A stretch of DNA of 64,000 nt from Elizabethkingia occulta (GCF_002023715.1 NZ_MAHX01000013.1:310001-374000); one strand, 5' to 3'; numbered from the stretch's first letter, positions 7,788 to 17,065 are shown. Notes: generated by a model not told the origin, from the sequence alone. Program-made: numbers and translations.

Positions 7788-9278
7788 TTATTTCCCAATT
7801 TCTTTTTCGATTTTATTAAGCATTTCTTTGGCATTATCGTTATTGGGATTCAGTTCAAGCGTTTTCTGATAATTCTTTTTAGAGGCGTTGTAATCTTTTT
7901 TTATAAAATAAATCTCACCTCGCGTATCATAAATATTGAATGAATTGGGGAATTCCGAGACCGCATAATCAATGACTTTCAAAGCTTCATCAGTTTTTCC
8001 TTCACCTAAAAATTTGTAAGATAATCTATTGAGTTCATTTTCAAAACTATTAAAGTTATAAGAATCGAATTTGTTTTTCTTTAGGTCTTTCAAATAAGCA
8101 ATTCCTTTTTCTACAGATTCCGATTTCATTTTTCTGTAAACTTCGAAGATGATTAATGGTTTCGGGACATCCACTTTTGCATTGTATAAAACACCAAAAA
8201 TATCATCAATAATAGCTTCCAATTGTCCGCCTCTTTTACCAGCTCTGGTATTATCAAGTAAAATGACATATATTTTGTCCTCTGGAATTCTTGCAATATT
8301 GCAGGAAAAACCGTTGATTCCGCCACTGTGAGCCATTGTCGTAATATTTCTTCCCGAACCTAAAAAATTCTGATGTTTCTGAACAACCAATCCGTAAGCA
8401 TAATTCCCTAAATTGGGTGTGAAATATATCTTCATGTTTTCGTCATTCAATAAAATATTCGTGTACAAAGCATCATCCCATTTTCGCATATCATTTGCTG
8501 TGCTGTACATTCCGCCGGCAGAAAAAACAGAAGTTTTGATATTGATGTAATCTGTTTTTTGATAGCCATCGTAATCAAAATCATAACCCTGTGCAAAATT
8601 TGAAATGATATCTTTAGGGTTTTCAATGCCTGTATTTTTCATTCCAATGACATCAAATATTTTTTCCTTGAGAACTTCTTCGTAAGGTTTTCCGGTAATT
8701 TCTTCAATAATTAATCCTAACAGATAATATCCTGTGTTGCAATAATTTTGTTTTGTTCCGGGTTCAAATCCTAGATTATCCTTGAAATATTTAACGGCAA
8801 ATTCTTTTCCCGATAAATTTTCGAAAACCATTTTAGTTTTAAATTCCGGAAAATCAGTATAATTTGGTAAGCCGGAAGTATGCGTTAATAATTGATGAAT
8901 GGTAATTTTACTTCCAATATTTTTGCTAAACCAAGGCAGATAATCAGCTATTTTATCATCAAGTTTGATTTTTCCTTCCTTTTTCAATTGCATAATCAGC
9001 ATTGCTGTAAATTGTTTGGTTATGGAACCAATTCTGAATTTAGTGTCAGAAGTTGCCCCGATGTTCCAGCTCATATCTGCTTTTCCATAATTTTTCTGCA
9101 GGATGATTTCGCCGTTTTGGACAACCAGCGCACTTCCATTAAAAAGATTATAATCGTGATATTTATTAATTATCAAATCGATTTTCTTAGCTTTTTCTTT
9201 GGTTGAATTAGATACTGTTTTTTGTGCAAAAAAATTTAGAGGTAAAAGCATCAGTAATGCAAATAGGAAATTTTTCAT
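7788..9278 (-). CDS. Secreted serine hydrolase (class C beta-lactamase family) with C-terminal TPR region
   Basis: The ATG at 9278 gives a clear signal peptide (MKNFLFALLMLLPLNFFAQ). The PF00144 fold follows with the three catalytic motifs: SITK (S-x-x-K), YCN (Y-x-N) and HSGG (H-x-G type). These proteins are penicillin-binding-protein-like peptidases or esterases acting in the periplasm or outside the cell; the substrate is not predictable. The last 100 residues look like tetratricopeptide repeats (YDTRGEIYFIKKDYNASKKNYQKTL). Two further genes of this family are at 22026 and 28426. It is apparently monocistronic. Confidence 0.85.
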   Translation of the reverse strand: MKNFLFALLMLLPLNFFAQKTVSNSTKEKAKKIDLIINKYHDYNLFNGSALVVQNGEIILQKNYGKADMSWNIGATSDTKFRIGSITKQFTAMLIMQLKKEGKIKLDDKIADYLPWFSKNIGSKITIHQLLTHTSGLPNYTDFPEFKTKMVFENLSGKEFAVKYFKDNLGFEPGTKQNYCNTGYYLLGLIIEEITGKPYEEVLKEKIFDVIGMKNTGIENPKDIISNFAQGYDFDYDGYQKTDYINIKTSVFSAGGMYSTANDMRKWDDALYTNILLNDENMKIYFTPNLGNYAYGLVVQKHQNFLGSGRNITTMAHSGGINGFSCNIARIPEDKIYVILLDNTRAGKRGGQLEAIIDDIFGVLYNAKVDVPKPLIIFEVYRKMKSESVEKGIAYLKDLKKNKFDSYNFNSFENELNRLSYKFLGEGKTDEALKVIDYAVSEFPNSFNIYDTRGEIYFIKKDYNASKKNYQKTLELNPNNDNAKEMLNKIEKEIGK

Positions 9279-9379
9279 AATCGATTTTGATTTTATAATT
9301 CGATGCAAAAATGAGTCTGAGCGCTTAAATACACGACCGATTAAAAAAAGTCGAACTCATTTTTCAATAAATTCGATGT

Positions 9380-9727
9380 TTAAAGTGAATTTTTTCTAAA
9401 ATCTGTAGGTGTTGTTCCTGTATGTTTTTTAAAAGAAGTTCTGAATGAAGATTTGGAATTAAAACTAACCTGATAGTGTATTTCCAAAATTGTCAGGCTT
9501 TTTTGCGAGGAATCCTTCAATATTTCCTTCGCTTTTTCAATTCAGTATTCATTGATGAAATCAAAGAAATGTTTGTTCATATATAAGTTAATCATTGCAG
9601 ATAAATCTTTGACTGGTATTTTCACTTGCTCTGCCAAATCTTGAATCGTCAATGATGAATCCAAATAAGGCTCTTTTGAAATCATAAAATTTTTCAAAAA
9701 TTCTATCTGTAGATTTTGATACAAAGC
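9380..9727 (-). pseudogene. AraC-family regulator remnant with an in-frame stop
   Basis: Read leftward, the frame gives 60 residues of an AraC-type helix-turn-helix region (LTIQDLAEQVKIPVKDLS, then FFDFINEY), a TGA at 9542-9544, and then 53 more residues in the same frame (IEKAKEILKD, then FKKHTGTTPTDFRKN) ending at 9380. The continuation is the second half of the AraC DNA-binding domain, in which an Arg normally follows the Tyr, so one CGA-to-TGA change explains the stop. An upstream in-frame TAA (9728-9730) and the lack of an ATG suggest the sensor half is also gone. Confidence 0.75.
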
Positions 9728-9778
9728 TTAAGATTGAAACGTAAAGAGTATTTTTGAAAGATTTGTTACAGGTTATAT

Positions 9779-10231
9779 ATGATTAAAAATCTTTTGAAAG
9801 AAGAGGCTTCAGATTCTATTATTGCCAGAGTTAAAAATTTATCTGCAACTCACCAGCCCCAATGGGGAGAAATGACTGTTAGTGAAATGCTCCTTCATTG
9901 TAATTCCTGCAACAGACAAATTCTGGAAGAGAGCAGAGGAAATAAAAGAACAACTATAAAACAATATCTACTGAGGATCCTTGCGCTTTATATAGCTCCC
10001 AATTTTAAAAAGAATATTAAAGGCGATCTCAGGCATAGTACAAAAGGTAAAGTTAATATTTCTGATTTTGAGAAACAGAGAAATGAATTTATTCTATTAA
10101 TTGGTGAATTTCCGGCGAACGATCATCCTCTTACTCTTTCCCATCCTGCTTTTGGAAATATTTCAACAAATGAATGGGGAATAGCAGCCTATAAACATAT
10201 GGATCATCATTTAAGGCAATTTGGGGTATAA
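9779..10231 (+). CDS. DUF1569-family protein (DinB-like fold)
   Basis: This 150-aa cytoplasmic protein matches the DUF1569 pattern, with PQWGEMTVSEMLLHC near the N-terminus and HMDHHLRQFGV at the C-terminus. These proteins belong to the DinB/YfiT four-helix metalloprotein superfamily; the conserved His residues (about 40 and in the last ten residues) fit a metal site. No biochemical role is known to me. It lies 50 bp from the AraC remnant and diverges from it, which may have been its former regulator. Confidence 0.7.
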   Translation: MIKNLLKEEASDSIIARVKNLSATHQPQWGEMTVSEMLLHCNSCNRQILEESRGNKRTTIKQYLLRILALYIAPNFKKNIKGDLRHSTKGKVNISDFEKQRNEFILLIGEFPANDHPLTLSHPAFGNISTNEWGIAAYKHMDHHLRQFGV

Positions 10232-10374
10232 CTGTTCTTGCTGGAGTACACTAAAAGTTATCAACAAAAGCTACTATCAAAAAGCATAAATTCAAATTTT
10301 TGTGAATAAATATTATTAAAATAATCATTTATGTTTGTGATTATGAGTAACTTCATCTTCTAAATTATAATGTC

Positions 10375-10941
10375 ATGCGAAAATTAAAACTGCAAATGCA
10401 CATTTCTCTGGATGGTTATGCAGCAGGGGTTAATGGTGAAACAGACTGGATATTTTTATCAGGTAAACAGGACCCGGCTGCATTTCAATTTATTGTAGAC
10501 CTTGCGGAGACTAGTGATACGCTCTTACTTGGTCGCAAAATGACCCCGGGATTTATTCAGCATTGGGAAAATGTATTCGATAACCAGGCTGATAGTCCTG
10601 CATATGCAATGGCCAAACCTATAGTCAATATGAGAAAAATAGTTTTTAGTCGCAGTGAAAATACTATTACAGGACGTAATATTGAACTGGAAAATGGAGA
10701 TTTGGAAAGAGTTGTGAAAACGCTTAAAAGTCAGCCGGGAAAAGATATTCTCGTATATGGTGGCTGCAACTTTGTAAGTTCTCTTATCAGCCTAAACCTT
10801 ATTGATGAATATTATTTGATTATCAATCCTATTGCCCTTGGCAGTGGCTTGCCTATTTTTAAAAATCAAAAATCATTGGAATTACAAAGCTCAACAGCTT
10901 TCAGTCATGGAAAGGTGATTAATAAGTATATTCCAATATAA
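10375..10941 (+). CDS. Dihydrofolate reductase family protein (RibD C-terminal-like)
   Basis: This 188-aa protein begins with the strand and SLDGYAAG motif of RibD C-terminal/dihydrofolate-reductase-fold proteins, and has LLLGRKMTPGF and ILVYGGCNFVSSLI, the NADPH-binding glycine segment. Stand-alone members in flavobacteria are common but mostly uncharacterised; reduction of a pterin or flavin-like substrate is a family inference only. A TATGTTTG -7-like element is at 10330-10337. A shared terminator follows. Confidence 0.8.
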   Translation: MRKLKLQMHISLDGYAAGVNGETDWIFLSGKQDPAAFQFIVDLAETSDTLLLGRKMTPGFIQHWENVFDNQADSPAYAMAKPIVNMRKIVFSRSENTITGRNIELENGDLERVVKTLKSQPGKDILVYGGCNFVSSLISLNLIDEYYLIINPIALGSGLPIFKNQKSLELQSSTAFSHGKVINKYIPI

Positions 10942-10955
10942 TTTATCCTTTACAA

Positions 10956-10987
10956 AAAATACCCCGGAGAAGCTCCGGGGTATTTTT
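10956..10987. terminator. Bidirectional terminator
   Basis: A 14-bp palindromic stem (AAAATACCCCGGAG and complement) around a 3-nt loop carries T-runs in both directions. It ends the reductase gene on the plus strand and the 10991 gene on the minus strand. Confidence 0.85.
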
Positions 10988-10990
10988 ATA

Positions 10991-11389
10991 TTATTTTTTC
11001 TGAATGATGATTTCATCTTTTCGGATCTGTTCCAGATATATTTCCTGAAATTTTACCGGCATGTATTCGTACAGTTTGTCCCAATGCTGATCTTCCGATA
11101 TTCTTTTCATACTTTCAAATGATCTTACAAAAAGACTTTCAATAATATATTTTATATAATTATTCCCGTTTCTGTAAAGCCATTCCATAGATTTTATATG
11201 GTAGGAAATCATGTTGATTTTAGCTTCCTGTAAAAGTAGTTTCAGATGATTGATAACTGCCTGTATAATACCTGCAAAATTATTTTGAGCAGATAACTGG
11301 GTAATTTCATTCCGAATGGAAGGATAAGATATTTTTAAATATTCTGTAGCTATTTTCTTATTGATCGTTTGCATTTTGTCGTTCATCAT
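10991..11389 (-). CDS. Small conserved hypothetical protein, paralogue of the 11639 gene
   Basis: I do not recognise this 132-aa soluble, probably all-helical protein. It shares its layout with the 115-aa protein encoded at 11639-11986: an N-terminal I-x-x-E-I/L-x-x-L-x-x-Q-N motif, G-I-I-Q, a central ME/LEKMDxIYKKG-like segment (MEWLYRNGNNYIK here), a hydrophobic helix with LFVRSFESM or IFIYSLDYL, and a C-terminal F/LQ-E/K-IYLEQI or IYFRQI motif. The two are probably an ancient tandem duplication. Two start codons are adjacent (11389 and 11386). Function unknown. Confidence 0.65.
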   Translation of the reverse strand: MMNDKMQTINKKIATEYLKISYPSIRNEITQLSAQNNFAGIIQAVINHLKLLLQEAKINMISYHIKSMEWLYRNGNNYIKYIIESLFVRSFESMKRISEDQHWDKLYEYMPVKFQEIYLEQIRKDEIIIQKK

Positions 11390-11440
11390 AATCTTTAAGT
11401 TTTTTAAAGCAATTTAAGTGTCGCGAAAATTATGCCATTG

Positions 11441-11572
11441 TTAAATATAGGTGGCAAAGGCAAAGATGCCTACAATTGCAGCAATGTGGACTGCCAGAAT
11501 TTCAATGTTATGTCTGGTGTTAGAAGACTTCCATTCTTCTATGTCAAATTTTCTTCTCGTCTTTCTTTTCAT
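11441..11572 (-). CDS. 43-aa small membrane protein
   Basis: A short frame starts at ATG 11572. It encodes a strongly basic N-terminus (MKRKTRRKFDIEEW), a polar stretch, one hydrophobic segment of about 17 residues (IEILAVHIAAIVGIFAFATYI) and a stop. It sits between the two paralogous unknown genes, in the same direction. The cationic tail plus one transmembrane helix fits a small inner-membrane protein. Coding status rests on composition and position only. Confidence 0.45.
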   Translation of the reverse strand: MKRKTRRKFDIEEWKSSNTRHNIEILAVHIAAIVGIFAFATYI

Positions 11573-11638
11573 AATTTTAGATGTTAGTGATAGTAGTTAA
11601 ACGGCGATGTCAATCATAATATTTGTTAAAGAATAAAA

Positions 11639-11986
11639 TTACATTCCCGGTTTGTAAATCTGCCGGAAGTATATCTTTTGCAAATCCGGAGAAATATTGC
11701 AAAAAATTACCCTTTTGTATTCTTTGTTACAGGACGCAGTTAAATAATCCAGAGAATAAATAAAAATATTTTCTACAGCATTTTTTAGTGCGATATCTCC
11801 TTTTTTGTAAATATGATCCATTTTCTCCAGGCTCTTGAATAAAAGTCGATTTTCATTTTTACGAATCATCTCCCTTATTCTGTCTGTGAATATCTGAATA
11901 ATACCAGAAGTATTCTGATCGGAGAGTTCACTTTTTATCTCCGGAATAATGGCTGTAATTTCCTGTGTCGCTTCTAAATGATTCAT
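11639..11986 (-). CDS. Small conserved hypothetical protein, paralogue of the 10991 gene
   Basis: This 115-aa helical protein is not recognised. It aligns by eye with the 132-aa product at 10991-11389 over its whole length (IIPEIKSELSDQNTSGIIQIF; LEKMDHIYKKGDIALKNAVENIFIYSLDYL; DLQKIYFRQI). It has no signal peptide or membrane segment. Both genes and the 43-aa gene between them point left and may be co-transcribed. They lie next to the frameshifted NACHT gene, but nothing in the sequence ties them to defence. Confidence 0.62.
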   Translation of the reverse strand: MNHLEATQEITAIIPEIKSELSDQNTSGIIQIFTDRIREMIRKNENRLLFKSLEKMDHIYKKGDIALKNAVENIFIYSLDYLTASCNKEYKRVIFCNISPDLQKIYFRQIYKPGM

Positions 11987-12234
11987 TTTTTTGAATTTTG
12001 AACGAGATATGCCAAATAATGTTCCTTTAGAATTAATTTTGTTCCAATAATTTGTAAATCTGCTTGTTATATTTATATTGGTTATTTTTTAATAAATTAA
12101 ATTCCTCTCAATCTGATAGATTTTTATCAAAACGAGAGCACAGTTTTTAAAATGAAAAAAATAATTTAATGAACAATATTTTTTTCATTTTTTTTAAGAT
12201 TATTTGTTATATTCAGGGTTGTTAAACTGATAAT

Positions 12235-14846
12235 ATGGTAATAAATTTAGATTGTTCAAAATATTTAAAGAAAATAAATAAAAAAGAGGTAATTAAAAAT
12301 CTATTTGACTTTAATTTAGGTTCAGTATTAGCTGAAGTGGTTGATTTTGAAATGAGTATAGAGACCAAAGCTTTTTACTTTTATTTAATGCTTCACGGTC
12401 TACAAACGAACAAATGGCCAAGGCTTATGGTAGAGAACAGCTTAATTCTACATTTGATCTGGTATTGATTTCTAAACAGATGCAAAAAGAATATAAAGAT
12501 TTTTTAGAGCAAAATGTTGTCTTAAAAAAGAGTTTCTTTGAAAATATTTTGCAAGCGGATAATAGTTATTTAATTGCTTCGTATAATTTATTTAAAAAAT
12601 TTTCAGAAAATATAGAGATTCCTCTTCCATTAGATATTAGAAGTATTTATTATATAAATTATAGAGAAAATATTAAAAATGAATATCAGAATAATAAAGA
12701 TAGATATCAAGAGTTGGTAAATTTTTTTGATAATCCCTTATCACTACAGAGTGATAAATTAGCATTGCTTCTATCAAAATATGATGAATTCAAAAATTTT
12801 TATACTATTCCACTACAACAAAATTCTGAATGTAAAGAGACTCTTGAAGATTTATATATAGAGCCTTTGTTTTCAGTGTTTGAGAATAATTTAGTAAGTA
12901 TTAAAGAAGATGATCACTTCAATAAATTTCATCTTTACTCAGAAAAGAAAACTATTCATGATTTTTTTTCTGAATATTTTTTGAAAGGAAATAAAAATAA
13001 TAAATTAAAGGAAAATTATGATATGGCTTTTGTTCTTGGGCAACCAGGGCAAGGGAAAACCTCCTTTTGTTATAAACTTATACATGACTATTTAGAATCT
13101 CATTCTGATTTGCCTCCAGTTCCAATAATTTTTTTGAAAATTAGAGAATTAGTCGCTAAGGACTTTATTAATAATCCGTTTGAAGAGATTGGGCGTCGCT
13201 TTCATTTTATGGATTTTAATGAAGACGAATTTATATTAATAATAGATGGGTTAGATGAAGCTTATATGAGTGGGGGTATCACAGATAGTGATTTGCGGAA
13301 TTTATATGAACGATTAAAAAAGAGAGTAAATAAGAAAATAAAAATTGTTTTGACATCTAGATTTAATTACTTAAACACTGGTGATTCTTGTTTAGATGGA
13401 ACATTAATATTACAATTGAACGAATTAACGGATAAACAGATAATAAATTATTGCTCTAATTTTAAAAAATTTCACCCAGAAAATCTTCTGATTAATAAAA
13501 TTGAATTAATTATAGGAAATGAGCAATATAGACATATTAGAGAATTATTGAGACAGGCTGTGCTAATTTATTTCATTGCAATTTCTAATATTGATATAGA
13601 TGAGAGAGATTCAAAGACAAAAATATATGATAAGATATTTGATTCACTAGCACAAAGAAGTTGGGATTCTAATGGACAATTAGATTATTTTAATTCAAGG
13701 ATAAAATCTGATGTTAACCTTTATAAAAGATATTTAAAGGAATATATTAGAAATATTGCTTTTGAAATTTATCAATCACCAAAGTTATTTATAACCGTTA
13801 AAAAGCTATTAGAGTTAGAATCGACTAAATTGTTTGTCAAGAGATGTTTCCAAAAAGATTTATTTAGCTCAGAAGAACAACTTCAGGAAATATCAAAGTA
13901 TCTTTTAATAAGTTTTTATTTTCAACAAACTAATAAAAGTAGCTCAGAAACAGCATTAGAGTTTTTTCATAATTCTTTATGGGAATATTTAACAGCAGAA
14001 TTTTTCTGGGAAGAAAATAAAAAAATATTATTACAAAAAGATGAGTATGAAGAATTAAAAACTATTTGTAAAGAAGATTATTTTGTTTTTTTAAATAAAA
14101 TTGTAGGAAATAAAGCCTTTGGGAGTATTTCTTCTATATCACAAAATTTGATAGAAATTATTGAGGTTGAAGATAATGATATCAAAAGAGAAGTATATGA
14201 ACAGTCTAAGGATTGTTTCTATGAATTGCTTAAAGTCGATTTTTTATTAGAATTTCAATATAAAAAAGATGGATTAACTGCAATAGAAAAATCACAGCAA
14301 TTGTTTAATGTTTTTTGGTCTTTTATTCATGAATGTTGTGTTAACTGTCAAGAACTGTCATTCGTTTTTTTTGATGAAAATTTAAATTATTTATTTGATA
14401 ATAGTGGTGGTTTTTTGATTTTTGAAAGACTATTTAATACTGTAATAGCCGAATCTTCAATGAATTCTAAAATTTTCGTTGATAGTTATTTATATAATGT
14501 ATTATTTGATAGCGGTATATGTGTCTTCGATATTTCGCATAGTTATTTTGTGAATATTTGTTTTAAAAATATTTATTTAACTAGGAGCCTTATTCAAGAT
14601 AATGATTTTGAAAATATTGTATTTGAAGAATGTCAAATTAAAGAGCTAGTAAGCTTTGCTGATAATGATTTTAGAGATATAAAAATGAATAATGTTGAAA
14701 TTCTAGATAAATCATGGTATAATGAATTTATTAAGCATAATAATTTTGATAAACCTTTTGAGGAAAATCACAAAATTGAAACTAGAATTGAAGAAAATCA
14801 TAATAAAGAGAAAGTGAAAAAATTTTATATTGTATATGAAGAATAA
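12235..14846 (+). pseudogene. NACHT-domain NTPase (bacterial NLR-like defence protein), frameshifted near the start
   Basis: The main frame (12414-14846, 810 aa) encodes a NACHT/STAND NTPase: Walker A GQPGQGKTS (209-217), Walker B FILIIDGLDEA (273-283) with the NACHT acidic signature, a helical region, and a C-terminal part with pentapeptide-like repeats (DISHSYFVNICFKNIYLTRSLIQDNDFENIVFEECQ in outline) that could be the sensor. Bacterial NACHT proteins are anti-phage factors. A second frame starting at ATG 12235 supplies about 55 N-terminal residues ending MLHGL; adding one base near 12399-12402 joins it to TNEQMAKAYGREQL, which reads smoothly. A one-base deletion, or a sequencing error, is therefore likely. 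Internal initiation at 12414 would give a protein lacking only the N-terminus. The AT content is visibly higher than in the neighbours, as expected for a transferred gene. Confidence 0.75.
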
Positions 14847-14864
14847 GCATAATAGAAATAGAAT

Positions 14865-14872
14865 TATCTTTG
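14865..14872 (+). promoter_or_regulatory. -7 element for the nucleoid-associated protein gene
   Basis: TATCTTTG matches the Bacteroidetes -7 consensus. It overlaps an in-frame upstream ATG (14870), which therefore cannot be the start, and it supports the ATG at 14894. No convincing -33 TTG is present. Confidence 0.55.
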
Positions 14873-14893
14873 CATCTCTCAAAAAATAAAAAT

Positions 14894-15931
14894 ATGAACG
14901 AAGATAATATCCGCAGACTGGAACATATTTCTATACATTATGTACGCAATAAAATGAATGGTGAAGGGATGGTGCTGTCAGAAAGTGAACTGGAACTGGA
15001 TCCTGACATGACAATTTTGCTGAAAGATTTTTTTCTTACTCCATTTAAGTCGGATGTATATTACCAATTTTATGATGAAGATGCACTTGAGAATAATGCT
15101 GTATTTTCAATAGCCAGTAAAATCTTCGAAAAACCAGAGTTTTGCCATGAGGAATCCAAAAATCTGGCAGAACATCTTCATAATAAAACTTTACATAGTA
15201 ATATTAAAGATGGCGAGTTTTATGTCACGTATTTCAGAGACTATGTTGTAGAAGGTAAAATTGTAGATGCTATTGGTCTGTTTAAAACAGAAAATAAAGA
15301 AACTTTCCTGAAGGTACTTCCCGAAGATGAAGGTTTTCAGATTCAGAAAGATCAGGGAATTAATCTGAGAAAACTGGATAAAGGTTGTCTTATTTTCAAT
15401 ACTGAACAGGAAGAAGGTTACATGGTTTCCGTAATCGATACGACTAAAGCTGGTGTAGAAGCGCGCTATTGGGTAGATGATTTTTTACAACTTCAGCAGC
15501 GTAAAGATGAGTATTTCAATACTGAGCATACACTGTCTATGTACAAAAGTTATGTTACAGAACAATTACCACAGGAATATGAGGTAAGCAGAGTAGATCA
15601 GGCTGATTATCTGAATAAATCAATCAACTTCTTTAAAGACAAAGAGGAATTCGAGATTGAAGAATTTAAAAAACAGGTTTTGGTACATCCGGAAGTTATT
15701 GAAAGCTTTGATGAATATAAGAAGCAGTTCGAAGAAGAAAGAGATATTAAACTGGAAGATAACTTTACAATTGCTACAGGTGCTGTAAAGAAGCAGCAAA
15801 GACACTTTAAAAGTGTGATAAAACTTGATAAGAATTTCCATATCTATGTTCATGGTGATCGCCAGAAACTAGAGACGGGAGAAGATGATAAAGGGAAATA
15901 TTACCGTTTGTATTTCGAAGAGGAACAATAA
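14894..15931 (+). CDS. Nucleoid-associated protein (NdpA/YejK family, 37 kDa)
   Basis: The product (345 aa from the ATG at 14894) begins MNEDNIRRLEHISIHYVRNKMN, with the DFFLTPF and ITYF-type segments, the conserved central region and the C-terminal INL/YVHGDRQ strand typical of PF04245. Family members such as E. coli YejK are nucleoid-associated proteins of unknown detailed role. It is apparently monocistronic, with a promoter just after the NACHT gene and two hairpins downstream. Confidence 0.82.
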   Translation: MNEDNIRRLEHISIHYVRNKMNGEGMVLSESELELDPDMTILLKDFFLTPFKSDVYYQFYDEDALENNAVFSIASKIFEKPEFCHEESKNLAEHLHNKTLHSNIKDGEFYVTYFRDYVVEGKIVDAIGLFKTENKETFLKVLPEDEGFQIQKDQGINLRKLDKGCLIFNTEQEEGYMVSVIDTTKAGVEARYWVDDFLQLQQRKDEYFNTEHTLSMYKSYVTEQLPQEYEVSRVDQADYLNKSINFFKDKEEFEIEEFKKQVLVHPEVIESFDEYKKQFEEERDIKLEDNFTIATGAVKKQQRHFKSVIKLDKNFHIYVHGDRQKLETGEDDKGKYYRLYFEEEQ

Positions 15932-15965
15932 TCAGAAGACAACTGTGTTTGTGTTTAGAAAAAGT

Positions 15966-15996
15966 TATCCACAATCTTTTCTCTGTTGTGGATTAT
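15966..15996. repeat. Inverted pair of DnaA-box-like 9-mers
   Basis: TTATCCACA (15966-15974) is the exact DnaA-box consensus, and TGTGGATTA (15988-15996) is an inverted copy with one mismatch, 13 bp away. The pair also forms an 8-bp hairpin (ATCCACAA/TTGTGGAT) after the ndpA-like stop, so it may be only part of the transcript end. Confidence 0.4.
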
Positions 15997-16007
15997 GAAA
16001 TAATAAA

Positions 16008-16038
16008 AAATGGCCGGATATTTTTCGGTCATTTTTTA
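16008..16038 (+). terminator. Intrinsic terminator after the nucleoid-associated protein gene
   Basis: A 10-bp stem with one G-T pair (AAAATGGCCG / CGGTCATTTT) and a 9-nt loop is followed by a T-run. Confidence 0.7.
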
Positions 16039-16086
16039 TGTCCTTTCCGAAAGTGTTTTTGTGAGTAAATCAGGTCTTAATTCTTT

Positions 16087-16114
16087 TTGTTCATCAGATA
16101 ATTTATTATATTTG
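16087..16114 (+). promoter_or_regulatory. Promoter of the malate dehydrogenase gene
   Basis: TTG at 16087-16089, 17 bp, then TATATTTG at 16107-16114 match the Bacteroidetes consensus. The position requires the start at 16139 and excludes longer versions of the reading frame. Confidence 0.6.
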
Positions 16115-16138
16115 GTAGAATCATTAAAATACAAAAAT

Positions 16139-17065
16139 ATGAAAGTAACCGTAGTTGGAGCAGGAGCTGTTGGAGCAAGCTGTGCAGAATATATAGCTAT
16201 GAAAAATTTTGCTGCCGAAGTAGTTTTGGTAGACATCAAAGAGGGATTTGCAGAAGGAAAGGCTATGGACCTTATGCAGACAGCTTCCTTGAATGGTTTC
16301 GATACCAAAATTACAGGAACAACAAACGATTATACAAAAACAGCAGGTTCTAAAGTAGCTGTTATAACCTCCGGTATTCCAAGAAAGCCGGGAATGACCC
16401 GTGAAGAGCTTATCGGGATCAATGCAGGTATTGTAAAAGAAGTTGCACAAAATATATTAAAACATTCGCCAGAAGCTATTATCATTGTGGTAAGTAACCC
16501 TATGGATACAATGGCATATCTGGTACATAAAGTAACAGGCTTACCAAAAAACAGAATTATTGGTATGGGAGGAGCTCTGGATAGCGCTCGTTTCAAATAC
16601 AGACTGGCAGAAGCATTGGAATGTCCGATTTCGGATGTTGACGGAATGGTTATCGCTGCACACAGCGATACAGGAATGCTTCCTTTAACGCGTATGGCTA
16701 CAAGAAACGGAGTTCCGGTAACAACATTTCTAAATGAAGAAAAGATACAGTATGTTACTGAAGAAACAAAAGTTGGTGGTGCTACCCTTACTAAATTGTT
16801 AGGAACTTCAGCATGGTATGCTCCTGGAGCAGCCGTATCGGTAATGGTACAGTCAATTTTGAATGATCAGAAAAAAATGATTCCATGTTCTGTTCTTTTG
16901 GAAGGAGAGTATGGACAACAGGATATCTGTTTAGGTGTTCCGTGTATTATTGGTAAAGACGGAATCGAAAGTATTGTAGCTTTAGACCTTAATGATGCTG
17001 AGAAAGAAAAATTCCAGACAGCTGCGGCAGCGGTGAGAGATGTAAACGGAGACCTGAAATTGTAA
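16139..17065 (+). CDS. mdh: Malate dehydrogenase
   Basis: This 308-aa enzyme interconverts malate and oxaloacetate with NAD in the TCA cycle. The N-terminus MKVTVVGAGAVGASCAEYIA is the Rossmann GxGxxG motif, followed by VVLVDIKEG (the acidic residue that binds the NAD ribose), the mobile-loop IPRKPGMTREEL segment, VVSNPMD, and the catalytic region MVIAAHSDTGMLPL, where the His sits before the substrate-binding loop. The length and the LDSARFKYRLAEAL motif place it in the LDH-like MDH group common in Bacteroidetes. It is monocistronic, with a clear promoter and terminator. Confidence 0.95.
   Translation: MKVTVVGAGAVGASCAEYIAMKNFAAEVVLVDIKEGFAEGKAMDLMQTASLNGFDTKITGTTNDYTKTAGSKVAVITSGIPRKPGMTREELIGINAGIVKEVAQNILKHSPEAIIIVVSNPMDTMAYLVHKVTGLPKNRIIGMGGALDSARFKYRLAEALECPISDVDGMVIAAHSDTGMLPLTRMATRNGVPVTTFLNEEKIQYVTEETKVGGATLTKLLGTSAWYAPGAAVSVMVQSILNDQKKMIPCSVLLEGEYGQQDICLGVPCIIGKDGIESIVALDLNDAEKEKFQTAAAAVRDVNGDLKL

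Noticed and set aside
8755-8775. tRNA-like GGTTCAAATCC segment
   Set aside because: It is inside a well-supported coding region and no acceptor or anticodon stems can be formed around it.
12235-12468. A separate 77-aa gene upstream of the NACHT gene
   Set aside because: Its last 20 residues are unlike protein, and one added base joins its first 55 residues to the NACHT frame; I treat it as the N-terminus of a frameshifted gene.
15966-15996. Chromosomal replication origin
   Set aside because: Only two DnaA-box-like sites are present, with no AT-rich unwinding element array or dnaA-type neighbours.
16010-16138. 43-residue N-terminal extension of malate dehydrogenase
   Set aside because: It overlaps the terminator of the previous gene and the mdh promoter, and the Rossmann fold starts exactly at the Met encoded at 16139.
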